In this document: one piece after another, positions 30,746 through 38,764 of the stretch
Numbering within the stretch: position 1 is the first letter of the stretch
Layout of the letters: every line of letters begins with the position of its first letter
Source of the DNA: Planctomycetota bacterium
GTDB lineage: Bacteria > Planctomycetota > Planctomycetia > Gemmatales > Gemmataceae
Length of the DNA stretch: 50,850 nt
Assembly: GCA_021413735.1 (NCBI GenBank)
Contig: JAIOPV010000187.1
Location: forward strand, 35,582-86,431
Reading direction: 5' to 3'
The notes under the pieces: model-generated
What the model saw: the letters and a program-made list of their open reading frames with translations, nothing else
The model's database searches: none
Told to the model about the DNA's origin: nothing
Position numbers and translations under genes: made by a program

Positions 30746-32332
30746 GTGGCCACATCCGCTGTTGAACGTGCCGTTCGCGTTGCTCGTCGCCGACTGGCCA
30801 CGCAACTGTTCCTCAATGCGATCATCCGCACATGGACGCTCGCGCTCGTTCTCGGCTTCGTGTACTTGCTCCTTGAGCCAGGGCAGTGGTGGGTTCCGGT
30901 TATGTTGGTCGCCGTCGCGGCGTGTGTTTCCGTGATTCACGCAGTGCGAAGCTATCCTGCACAACTCGCGGCATCGCTCGAACTCGATTCCCGTTTCGCA
31001 CTCCACGAACGCCTTACTGCGGCAATCGAACTGCGTCGCACGCAGCCGGAAACTACCGTGGCGCAAGCCGTGGTCGCCGATGCCGAGAAGCACGCGGCGA
31101 ACCTGCGAATCAGCGATAAGTTCCCGTTGCGGTTGCCGCGACATGCGTGGGTCGTGCCGTTGTTCGCGGGGATGCTCGCGATCATGGCGTTCGTCTGGCA
31201 TCCCGTCACCGACACGAACCTATTCACGGACACCACGAAGAAACCAGCCGACCTCGCGAAGAAAGCGAGTGACAACGCGGTGTCACCGACGCCGTTCGCA
31301 CAGCCGAAGCCGAACGTACCCACGCCCGACAAGCCGGACGCCGAAAAATTGGCAACGATTCGTGCGGAACTCGATCGCCTCGACCGCGAAGCTAAGGAAC
31401 AGAAGAACACGCCGAAATGGGTCGCCGAGTTGACCGCGGCCGAAGACGCGGCCCGTGGTCTGGAACGCGAATCGTTGGACCGGTTGGGGCGAATGGAAGC
31501 ACAACTGAAGCAACTCGAAACGCTCGCGAAGTCGCCGGAGTTCAAGGAAGGCCCGGCGAGTGACACGGCGAAGTCACTGGCCAAGGGCGAGCTTGATAAA
31601 GCTGAGAAAGCGCTCGGGGAACTGGCGAAAGCCGCCGCCGAGAAGCCGAACGATGCGGTACTTCGCAAGCAGATCGAGCAGTTACGGGACGAGATTCGCA
31701 AGGCTGCCGAGAACAATGCGACCCGCGAGCAACTGGAAAAGCTCATCGAACAGGCGAAGAAGGAAGGTCGCGATGCGAGTGGGCTTCAGCAGGAACTCGA
31801 CCATGCGAAGGCCGAACAGTCGCAGCCGTTGAAAGAGCTCGCCGGGAAGTTGGACGAGGCCGCGAAGCAACTGGATAAGGGTGACGGTGCCGAGGCTGCC
31901 AAGAATCTCGAAGACGCGGCCAAGGCTGTTGGGGAGATTCAGAAGGACGCACAGGCTGCCGAGGACGCTCAGGGTGAAGCTCAGCGTGCGGGGCAGATGC
32001 GAGCCGACGCTGGAAAGCCGGGCAACATGCCCGGCGAAGGCGACGATCCGGGTTCGGGCGGACAAAGCAGCGGGAAGCGGCCAGAAGGCACAGGTTCCAA
32101 GACAGGCATTCGCGATGTGCGGGTGAAGGTGCCGTTCATCGACCCAAAGGGTGGCAAGACGCCGATCGGTTCCGGCGACTTCGGCAACGACTTTACCAAG
32201 GCCGATCCCGCGAAGCTCGCCCCCGCGATTCAGAACGCGGCACGCTCCGCACCCGCTGCTGTCGCGGGTCAACCGCTCACGCCCGCCGACCGAACCGCTG
32301 TCCGCGAGTTCTTCGAACGGTTGGGTAAGTGA
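30746..32332 (+). CDS. membrane protein with a long coiled coil
   Basis: A 528-residue protein starting with GTG, with GGAG eight bases upstream. Two membrane segments at about residues 27-66 and a third at about 130-150 precede a long acidic/basic heptad region (about 200-435: 'LDRLDREAKEQKN', 'LEKLIEQAKKEGRDASGLQQ', 'LDEAAKQLDKGDGAEAAKN'). A Gly-rich linker and a C-terminal part with 'LTPADRTAVREFFERLGK' follow. The layout matches planctomycete proteins found beside MoxR/BatA-type clusters, but none of those genes is here. The function is unknown; it may be an envelope scaffold. It ends 90 bases before aconitase and could be cotranscribed with it. Confidence 0.75.
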   Translation: MATSAVERAVRVARRRLATQLFLNAIIRTWTLALVLGFVYLLLEPGQWWVPVMLVAVAACVSVIHAVRSYPAQLAASLELDSRFALHERLTAAIELRRTQPETTVAQAVVADAEKHAANLRISDKFPLRLPRHAWVVPLFAGMLAIMAFVWHPVTDTNLFTDTTKKPADLAKKASDNAVSPTPFAQPKPNVPTPDKPDAEKLATIRAELDRLDREAKEQKNTPKWVAELTAAEDAARGLERESLDRLGRMEAQLKQLETLAKSPEFKEGPASDTAKSLAKGELDKAEKALGELAKAAAEKPNDAVLRKQIEQLRDEIRKAAENNATREQLEKLIEQAKKEGRDASGLQQELDHAKAEQSQPLKELAGKLDEAAKQLDKGDGAEAAKNLEDAAKAVGEIQKDAQAAEDAQGEAQRAGQMRADAGKPGNMPGEGDDPGSGGQSSGKRPEGTGSKTGIRDVRVKVPFIDPKGGKTPIGSGDFGNDFTKADPAKLAPAIQNAARSAPAAVAGQPLTPADRTAVREFFERLGK

Positions 32333-32422
32333 GCGCGTAACCCACGCGGTTGGTTGCCATTTCGTGGCGTATGCCAACAATACCCACATTCGCCTCTCAT
32401 TCACGCCCCGTGGGTTCCGACG

Positions 32423-35167
32423 ATGCCCAACAGTTTCAGCAGCATGGCCACCCTGAACGTTAATGGCAAACCGTACACAATCCACAAACTGTCTGCGGTT
32501 GAAGCGGTGCATCCGCAAGCCAAGAAACTCCCCTTCTCGCTCAAGATTCTCCTCGAAAACCTTCTCCGCAACGAAAACGACCTCTCCGTTCGCAAAGCCG
32601 ACATCGACGCACTCGCGCTCTGGCAACCGAAGGCCGAACCCGTCAGCGAAATCGCGTACAACCCAGCTCGCGTGCTGATGCAGGACTTCACAGGCGTACC
32701 GTGCGTTGTCGATCTCGCGGCGATGCGAGACGCCATGAAAGCGCTCGGCGGCGACCCCGCGAAGATCAATCCGCTCGTGCCCGTCGAGCTTGTGATCGAC
32801 CACTCGGTGCAGGTCGATGAGTTCGGCACGACCGAGGCCGAGAAGGACAACGTGAAACTGGAGTACTCGCGAAACGAGGAACGCTACATCTTTCTGCGGT
32901 GGGGCCAGAAGGCGTTCGACAACTTCCAGGTTGTGCCACCCGGTACCGGTATCTGCCATCAGGTGAACCTCGAATACCTGGCTCGCTGCGTCTTCGTCGA
33001 TACGAAGGGCATGGCCTACCCGGATACGCTCGTCGGCACCGATAGCCACACCACAATGATTAACGGTCTCGGCGTGCTAGGCTGGGGCGTTGGTGGAATC
33101 GAAGCTGAAGCCGCGATGCTCGGGCAGCCGGTGTCGATGCTGATTCCGCAGGTCATCGGCTTCAAGCTGTCGGGCAAGCTGAAGGAAGGTGCGACCGCTA
33201 CCGATCTCGTGCTGACCGTCACGCAGATGCTTCGCAAGAAGGGCGTTGTCGGGAAGTTTGTCGAATTCTTCGGGCCTGGGCTGTCTCAGTTGCCGCTCGC
33301 TGATCGTGCCACCATTGCGAACATGGCTCCCGAATACGGCGCGACCTGCGGCATCTTCCCGGTGGATGCCGAGACGCTCCGATACATGACGCAGACCGGC
33401 CGACCCACGGAACTCGTGGCACTCGTTGAGGCGTACACCAAGGAACAAGGACTGTTCCACGACGCGAACACGCCGGAAGCGTCGTACACCGACACGCTCG
33501 AACTCGATCTCTCAACCGTCGAGCCGAGCATGGCTGGACCGAGCCGACCGCAAGACCGCGTGCCGCTCAAGGACATGAAGAAGGGCTTTGCCGATTCGCT
33601 GGTGAAGCTCAAGGCCGCAATGGGCAAGAAGCCCGCAGCCGCACCGTCGCTACCGATGGCACCGACCACCACATCGGGGCCGTTCGGCGTGAAAGAAGCA
33701 GTCCCAGAACCTGAAGTCGCGCCTGGTTCGCTGTCGGACGGTTCGGTTGTCATCGCGGCGATCACGAGTTGCACGAACACGTCGAATCCGTCGGTGATGA
33801 TCGCGGCTGGCATCGTCGCGAAGAAAGCTGTTGCACGCGGGCTGACGACGAAACCGTGGGTGAAGACGAGCCTTGCCCCCGGTTCGCAAGTGGTGACGGC
33901 GTACCTCACCGATTCGGGACTGATCGAAGACCTGAACAAGTTGCGGTTCAACGTCGTCGGCTACGGTTGCACGACCTGCATCGGCAACAGCGGTCCGCTT
34001 CCTCCGGCGGTGTCGAAGGAGATTCACGACGGCTCACTGGTGGTGTCGGCGGTGCTGTCCGGCAATCGCAATTTCGAGGGCCGCGTTCATCCGGAAGTGC
34101 GTGCGAACTATCTCGGGTCGCCGCCGCTGGTGGTCGCGTATGCCCTTGCGGGCAAGGTGGACATCGACTGGGATACCGAACCGGTCGGCACTGGCTCTGA
34201 CGGCAACCCGGTGTTCCTGAAGGACATCTGGCCGACGCACGAAGAAGTGTCGGAGGTGATGGCGAAGTCGATCAAGGAGGAGTCATTCCGGCGAATCTAC
34301 GGCGCGGTCTACGATGGCGACGCGAGCTGGAAATCGCTGAGTGTACCAACCGGTGCACTGTACGCTTGGGAAGCGAGCTCCACCTACATCGCGAACCCGC
34401 CGTACTTCCGCGGCATGACGACTGCGTTGCCCCCGGTTCACGAAATCACGGGCGCTCGCGTTCTGGCGCTGCTTGGCGACAGCATCACGACCGACCACAT
34501 TTCGCCTGCCGGCAACATCAAGAAGGATTCGCCAGCGGGGGCGTATCTGCTGTCGCACGGCGTCGAGCAGAAGGACTTCAACCAGTACGGGGCTCGTCGC
34601 GGTCACCATGACGTGATGATGCGAGGCACCTTCGCCAATGTGCGACTGAAGAACCTGCTTGTGCCGGGCGTAGAAGGCGGCTTCACGCGGCACCTGCCAG
34701 ACGGTCCGGTGACGAGCATCTTCGAGGCGTCGATGGCGTATCAGAAGGACGGCGTGCCGTTGGTCATCATTGGGGGCAAGGAATACGGTTCGGGGTCGAG
34801 CCGTGACTGGGCCGCGAAGGGCACGAACTTGCTCGGAGTGAAGGCGGTCATTGCGGAGAGCTACGAGCGGATTCACCGGAGCAACTTGGTGGGCATGGGC
34901 GTGTTGCCGTTGCAGTTCAAGGCCGGGGAATCGGCGACAACTCACGGCCTGACCGGCGAAGAGGTGTTCGACATCGCGGGCCTGGTCGATGGGCTGAAGA
35001 CGAACTTCTCGGGTGCCGCGAAGGAGTTGCTGGTGACCGCGAAGAGTGCAGACAAGGAAGTGTCGTTCCACGCGATCTGTCGCATCGACACGCCGCAGGA
35101 AGTGCTGTACTACCTGAACGGCGGCATCCTTCCGTATGTGTTGCGACAACTGCTCGCCGGGAAGTGA
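32423..35167 (+). CDS. acnA: aconitate hydratase A
   Basis: A 914-residue aconitase of the AcnA/IRP1 type, which isomerises citrate to isocitrate in the TCA cycle. The 4Fe-4S ligands are Cys450 (SCTNTSN), Cys516 and Cys519 ([10 protein letters not shown]). Other signatures are '[30 protein letters not shown]', '[15 protein letters not shown]' and '[39 protein letters not shown]' in the swivel domain. An insertion of about 60 residues before '[18 protein letters not shown]' is rich in Ala and Pro. The start at 32423 is chosen because the upstream open frame lacks family sequence; 'MATLNVNG' a few codons later is an alternative. Its 3' end overlaps, antisense, the end of the small membrane protein gene at 35110. 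Confidence 0.97.
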   Translation: MPNSFSSMATLNVNGKPYTIHKLSAVEAVHPQAKKLPFSLKILLENLLRNENDLSVRKADIDALALWQPKAEPVSEIAYNPARVLMQDFTGVPCVVDLAAMRDAMKALGGDPAKINPLVPVELVIDHSVQVDEFGTTEAEKDNVKLEYSRNEERYIFLRWGQKAFDNFQVVPPGTGICHQVNLEYLARCVFVDTKGMAYPDTLVGTDSHTTMINGLGVLGWGVGGIEAEAAMLGQPVSMLIPQVIGFKLSGKLKEGATATDLVLTVTQMLRKKGVVGKFVEFFGPGLSQLPLADRATIANMAPEYGATCGIFPVDAETLRYMTQTGRPTELVALVEAYTKEQGLFHDANTPEASYTDTLELDLSTVEPSMAGPSRPQDRVPLKDMKKGFADSLVKLKAAMGKKPAAAPSLPMAPTTTSGPFGVKEAVPEPEVAPGSLSDGSVVIAAITSCTNTSNPSVMIAAGIVAKKAVARGLTTKPWVKTSLAPGSQVVTAYLTDSGLIEDLNKLRFNVVGYGCTTCIGNSGPLPPAVSKEIHDGSLVVSAVLSGNRNFEGRVHPEVRANYLGSPPLVVAYALAGKVDIDWDTEPVGTGSDGNPVFLKDIWPTHEEVSEVMAKSIKEESFRRIYGAVYDGDASWKSLSVPTGALYAWEASSTYIANPPYFRGMTTALPPVHEITGARVLALLGDSITTDHISPAGNIKKDSPAGAYLLSHGVEQKDFNQYGARRGHHDVMMRGTFANVRLKNLLVPGVEGGFTRHLPDGPVTSIFEASMAYQKDGVPLVIIGGKEYGSGSSRDWAAKGTNLLGVKAVIAESYERIHRSNLVGMGVLPLQFKAGESATTHGLTGEEVFDIAGLVDGLKTNFSGAAKELLVTAKSADKEVSFHAICRIDTPQEVLYYLNGGILPYVLRQLLAGK

Positions 35168-35406
35168 GATTGGTCGCCGCTTGCGGCGTAGCGCTCAAGA
35201 GCGCTACGCCGCAAGCGGCGAATGTTGTTTCGCGTGGGTCGAGGACCAAGGGGACGAGGAAACGCCAGCACGAGCAGCGTGCCTCCAATGGCCCAACCCC
35301 AGGGCCAAATCACGCCTTGGATCAAGAGACAAGTTGGATACACCAGGATGGCTAACGCGATCCCAGCTCGCGCCCATCGAGGCCAACCAATCCACAGATC
35401 AAACAT
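35110..35406 (-). CDS. small membrane protein whose C-terminus is encoded by a palindrome
   Basis: A 98-residue predicted membrane protein. The start is well supported: TGGAGG five bases before the ATG at 35406, 14 bases downstream of the SDR stop, so the two genes look coupled. Two hydrophobic segments ('[20 protein letters not shown]' and '[21 protein letters not shown]') occupy residues 12-50. After about residue 60 the frame runs through the GCCGCTTGCGGC palindrome (giving [15 protein letters not shown]) and ends inside the antisense of acnA. The natural protein probably ended earlier and was extended by repeat insertion. The family is unknown. Confidence 0.6.
   Translation of the reverse strand: MFDLWIGWPRWARAGIALAILVYPTCLLIQGVIWPWGWAIGGTLLVLAFPRPLGPRPTRNNIRRLRRSALERYAASGDQSHFPASSCRNTYGRMPPFR
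35174..35221. repeat. GCCGCTTGCGGC palindrome, copy 4
   Basis: TCGCCGCTTGCGGCGTAGCG, CTC, AAGAG and the complementary arm lie seven bases after the acnA stop and inside the open frame of the small membrane protein on the other strand. Confidence 0.85.
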
Positions 35407-35420
35407 CTTGCCTCCACTGG

Positions 35421-36305
35421 TCAACCGGTCTGGCCACCAAATCGTGGCGGCAGACCAAAGAGGTTGAATCGTATTTGATCCAACCAGCGTGCCGGCAGCA
35501 ACCATGGTAGCCACGTCAACGGAGTCGCGTCGGCACCCACCGGGTAGCGTGTCTTCGGCCTGCGGACTGTCAACGCTTTCAACACGGCGCGAGCCACCAC
35601 TTCCGGCGGGCTGCCTTTCTTCTCGCGAGCAGCCCCCCGCTGAAGAAACGTCATGAACATCTTCTCGTACCGTCGCCGACCCTCTGGCGTGAATTTCTGA
35701 ATTGCCGCTTCGCCGTCCCTCACGAGCGCATCGACCGCCGGAGTCGAGATGCCAGCCGGGGCGATCAGCACGACATGAATTCCCCACGGGTGCAGCTCCA
35801 TTCGCAGCGCGTCGTTGATTGCCTCAATCGCGTACTTCGACGCACACAACGCACCGCCGAACGGAATGGTGATCTTGCCGCCGACAGAGCCGATGTTCAC
35901 GATGCGACCGCGTGCCTGCCGGATCAACGGCATGAACGCCTGCGTCACCATGACCTGTCCCACGACGTTCACTTCAAACTGCCGGCGAAGATCGGCAGGT
36001 GGAATCAGTTCAATCGGGCCGGGAACGCCGTACCCCGCGTTGTTGACCAACCCTGCGAGGCCAGCAGTCCCAACGGCTGCGGTGACGGTTGCTGCTGCGG
36101 CTGCGATCGAAGCTTCATCGGTGACATCCATCAGCACCGGAACCAGATTCGGTGATGCGGATGCTTTAAGGGCGTCGGCGTCGGTTTGCTTGCGAACGGT
36201 GGCGAAGACACGGTAGCCGGACTTGTCGAGATACAGAGCGCACGCTCGTCCGATGCCAGACGACGCGCCAGTGACAACGACCGCACCGCGTTGTTGCGTT
36301 GACAT
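35421..36305 (-). CDS. short-chain dehydrogenase/reductase family protein with Leu at the catalytic Tyr position
   Basis: A 294-residue protein of the classical SDR fold. The cofactor motif TGASSGIG (12-19) and NNAG (88-91) are intact, as is the first catalytic Ser140 ('VNIGSVGGK'). The usual Y-x-x-x-K is L153-C-A-S-K157 in 'FGGALCASKYAIEAINDALR'. Without Tyr the normal proton transfer is not possible unless a neighbour substitutes. Close relatives with a Leu here may exist, so this could be a subfamily rather than a mutation. It lies 111 bases downstream of a beta-ketoacyl synthase on the same strand and just before a small membrane protein. Confidence 0.85.
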   Translation of the reverse strand: MSTQQRGAVVVTGASSGIGRACALYLDKSGYRVFATVRKQTDADALKASASPNLVPVLMDVTDEASIAAAAATVTAAVGTAGLAGLVNNAGYGVPGPIELIPPADLRRQFEVNVVGQVMVTQAFMPLIRQARGRIVNIGSVGGKITIPFGGALCASKYAIEAINDALRMELHPWGIHVVLIAPAGISTPAVDALVRDGEAAIQKFTPEGRRRYEKMFMTFLQRGAAREKKGSPPEVVARAVLKALTVRRPKTRYPVGADATPLTWLPWLLPARWLDQIRFNLFGLPPRFGGQTG

Positions 36306-36393
36306 TGTGTGCCTCGGGAATGGCTGGGATTCGCAGAAATGTCGAGCGTAAACCGCGAAGTGAAGATCCGCAATGGTGCGGGTGGAAATGTGC

Positions 36394-36413
36394 GCTACGC
36401 CGCAAGCGGCGGA
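36394..36413. repeat. half copy of the GCCGCTTGCGGC palindrome
   Basis: CTACGCCGCAAGCGGCGG represents one arm only and lies directly after the stop of the ketosynthase gene. The partner arm is missing. Confidence 0.65.
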
Positions 36414-36416
36414 AAG

Positions 36417-37709
36417 CTACACAGCGGCCATCACAAGCGCACCGTTCTGGCCGCCGAATCCGAAGCTCGTCGAGAGGCCGTAGTGTACCTTCCCCTCGCG
36501 TGCCGTGTTCGGGATGTAATCCAGATCGCACGCCGGGTCCGGGTTCTTCAAATTGATCGTCGGCGGATACACCTGCGTGTGCAAACTCATCGCCAGCGCC
36601 GCGGCTTCGATCGCGCCGCTTGCTCCGATCGAGTGACCAATCATCGACTTGATCGACGAAAGCTGCACGGTCTTCGCCATGTCGCCGAAGACTCGCTTCA
36701 CCGCAGCCGTTTCCATTGCGTCGTTTAGTTTTGTGCTGGTCCCGTGAGCGTTGATGTAGCCGATGTCGCGGTGATCCACTTTCGCCTCGGTCAAGGCGCA
36801 CTGAATCGCACGCGCACCCCCGCGACCATCAGGATCGGGTTTCGTCACGGAATACGCATCGAATGAGCTGCCCCACCCAAGCACTTCCGCGTAGATCGGA
36901 GCGTTGCGAGCCTTCGCCCGTTCGTACTCCTCCATCACCAGCACTGCCGCACCCTCGCTGATAACGAAGCCATCCCGCAGCCGGTCGAAGGGGCGTGAAC
37001 GCTCCTCTGGTGCCAGGTTCGGCTGCTTGCTCAAGGTGCCAAGTGCCGTGTATGCCAGAAGCATCAGCGGGTCGATTCGGCTGTCCGCACCGCCAGCGAG
37101 CATCACGTCGGCGTCGCCCCGCGACACAAGCCGGTAGGCTTCGCCAACCGCCTGCGTTCCAGCGACACAAGCCGTGACCACCGTGTTGTTCGGACCCTGG
37201 CAGTTGAACGCCATCGAGATGTGAGCTGCCACCATGTTTGGCAGATACTTCAGCAACCACAGCGGAAACAGCGGCGAATCGGCACGGGATGGGTCTGAGA
37301 GTCGGCTGGCGTCGAACTCGCCATTCTCCTGACAGGCGCGAGCCAGCAGCGGAGCCAGTTCGCCCAGATCCATCGGAATCAGACCGGTGCCCATCACCAC
37401 GCCGAGCCGTTCGGGGTCGGTCGTTTCCGGGTTGAGCCCGCTATCCAGCATCGCAAGCCCCGCAGCTCCGATACCAAAACGAGCAGCGCGCCCCATCACC
37501 TTCACGGACTTCCGGAACTTGGCAGGTAGGTATGGTTCAGGGTCGAAGTTGTGAACTTCGCCCGCGATCTTGATGGGATGGTTCGACGAATCGAATGAGC
37601 GGATTGGTCCGATGCCACTGTGTCCCTCGACACAGCCGTCCCAGAAGGCATCTTTTCCGATGCCGTTCGGCGCGACCACACCGATTCCAGAAATGACGAC
37701 TCGGCGCAT
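36417..37709 (-). CDS. beta-ketoacyl-[acyl carrier protein] synthase (FabF type)
   Basis: A 430-residue ketosynthase that condenses malonyl-ACP with an acyl chain. The active-site triad is complete: Cys181 (VTACVAGTQA), His322 (NAHGTSTKLND) and His359 (SMIGHSIGASG). The C-terminal 'YGLSTSFGFGGQNGALV' is typical of FabF. The overall length matches FabF (about 410-430). No acyl carrier protein, malonyltransferase or dehydratase gene is nearby; only an SDR follows on the same strand, so it may serve a specialised lipid rather than housekeeping fatty-acid synthesis. I give no gene symbol because planctomycetes carry several paralogues. Confidence 0.92.
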   Translation of the reverse strand: MRRVVISGIGVVAPNGIGKDAFWDGCVEGHSGIGPIRSFDSSNHPIKIAGEVHNFDPEPYLPAKFRKSVKVMGRAARFGIGAAGLAMLDSGLNPETTDPERLGVVMGTGLIPMDLGELAPLLARACQENGEFDASRLSDPSRADSPLFPLWLLKYLPNMVAAHISMAFNCQGPNNTVVTACVAGTQAVGEAYRLVSRGDADVMLAGGADSRIDPLMLLAYTALGTLSKQPNLAPEERSRPFDRLRDGFVISEGAAVLVMEEYERAKARNAPIYAEVLGWGSSFDAYSVTKPDPDGRGGARAIQCALTEAKVDHRDIGYINAHGTSTKLNDAMETAAVKRVFGDMAKTVQLSSIKSMIGHSIGASGAIEAAALAMSLHTQVYPPTINLKNPDPACDLDYIPNTAREGKVHYGLSTSFGFGGQNGALVMAAV

Positions 37710-38029
37710 AACTCCACCCTGCGCGTTGGCACCTCTTCATTCCGTGAAGAAGGAGCGTGACGCTGTTCGTCGCACCCGCGGTAATTGAGCGATATTGCGG
37801 TTTAGGCGAGCAGTTGGCGGGAACGGAGATCAACTTGACCCACATTTCCCATTTTCACCAACTTATCTAACTTTAGCTATCGTAATTCCCTCGATCAATC
37901 CTTACTGGCACAGAAGGGCAGAACAGTTTGTCAGGATTTTGGAGGGCAGACGGAATAGACGGAATAAACGGAACGCAGGTGGCAAGTTCACAATGCGACA
38001 AGCACTTCCCGATCGAAACAGCATCTCTG

Positions 38030-38196
38030 ATTGGTTCCGGGCGACATGCACACCCCACGTCCGGAATCATCCATTTCAGGTCCGGAACCATCCATTTCAG
38101 GTCCGGAACCATCGTTTCAGGTCCGGAATCATCCATTTCAGACCCGGAACCAGCATTTCAGGTCCGGAACCATTCGATTCGTCCGGAAGAAAGATC
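38030..38196 (+). repeat. TTCCGG variable-unit element, long copy
   Basis: After ATTGGTTCCGGGCGACAT and CACCCCACGT, CCGGAA recurs at 38061, 38082, 38103, 38123, 38144, 38164 and 38183 (spacings 21, 21, 20, 21, 20, 19). Most units read CCGGAACCATCCATTTCAGG. It closes with CATTCGATTCGTCCGGAAGA. It is homologous to the inverted, shorter copy at 30546-30650. Confidence 0.88.
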
Positions 38197-38386
38197 GTCA
38201 GGGTATTGCGAGTTGTTCCGGCAGGTTGCAGTGCGGGGTAAGATTGGGCGAACGATAATTCAGAGGGTGAGCGATGACGGAGACGCACTTCAGGAATCCG
38301 TAACCACTGCCGACAACCCGGCGAACACGTGCGGGGGTGCTGGGTCGTGGATTTACTCACCGGGCGCAAATGAACGGACCCATCTC

Positions 38387-38614
38387 GGTCTTCACCCCGA
38401 AGGGGTGGGACAACCTAGCCCAGGGCAAGACCGCGAAGCGGTCGCCGCCCTGGGTTGCGGGGCCAACAACCTAATGCACCCTGAAGGGGTGCGACAACGG
38501 TCACGCATCTCATTGTCGCACCTTCAGGGTGCAAATCCTTTCCCCTTCGCAACCCAGGGCGGCGCCTTCGGCTTGCCCTGGGCTAGGTTGTCCCACCCCT
38601 TCGGGGTGAAGACC
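38387..38614. repeat. 228-bp nested inverted repeat
   Basis: The outer arms 38387-38429 and 38572-38614 are perfectly complementary over 43 bp (starting GGTCTTCACCCCGAAGGGGT). A middle stem pairs CGCCGCCCTGGGTTGCG with its exact complement, and an inner stem pairs GCACCCTGAAGGGGTGCGAC with its near-complement. Each arm also contains small hairpins of its own such as CACCCCGAAGGGGTG. No open frame of note lies inside. Confidence 0.9.
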
Positions 38615-38684
38615 AAAGGCAGGTTCAGAAGGCCCCATTCCGCCGCAGCGGCATCGGGCAGGCTGATCCGACACAAAGGTTCTT

Positions 38685-38712
38685 TTGCTCCAGTTCGCCG
38701 GATCGTTATAAT
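38685..38712 (+). promoter_or_regulatory. sigma70-type promoter of the NfeD-FloA operon
   Basis: TTGCTC and a consensus TATAAT are separated by 16 bases, placing the transcript start near 38719 and a leader of about 46 bases before the ATG at 38765. Confidence 0.55.
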
Positions 38713-38764
38713 CTGCCTAGTGGATCGCGCTGCCGATTCACACCACAGCCAGGAACGTTCACCG

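Larger units (their letters stand above)
37710..38764. other. 1-kb divergent spacer made largely of repeats
   Basis: Between the ketosynthase gene (minus) and the NfeD gene (plus) there is no convincing gene, although the NfeD frame stays open back to 37928. It contains an AT-richer start (37830-37900), short CGGAATAGACGGAATAAACG direct repeats near 37950, the long TTCCGG array (38030-38196), the 228-bp nested inverted repeat (38387-38614) and the promoter at 38685. Confidence 0.7.

Noticed and set aside
31682..33049. 455-codon open frame on the minus strand
   Set aside because: It spans the opposite strand of both the coiled-coil protein gene and the start of aconitase; both plus-strand products are convincing.
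38030..38196. Possible CRISPR array
   Set aside because: The ~20-bp units follow one another directly with no unique spacers, and no cas gene is in the window. The related copy at 30546 shows it is a dispersed element with tandem units.
37928..38764. 280-codon upstream extension of the long NfeD gene
   Set aside because: The extension reads through the TTCCGG array and the 228-bp inverted repeat. A signal peptide starts at 38765 behind a good promoter, so translation begins there.
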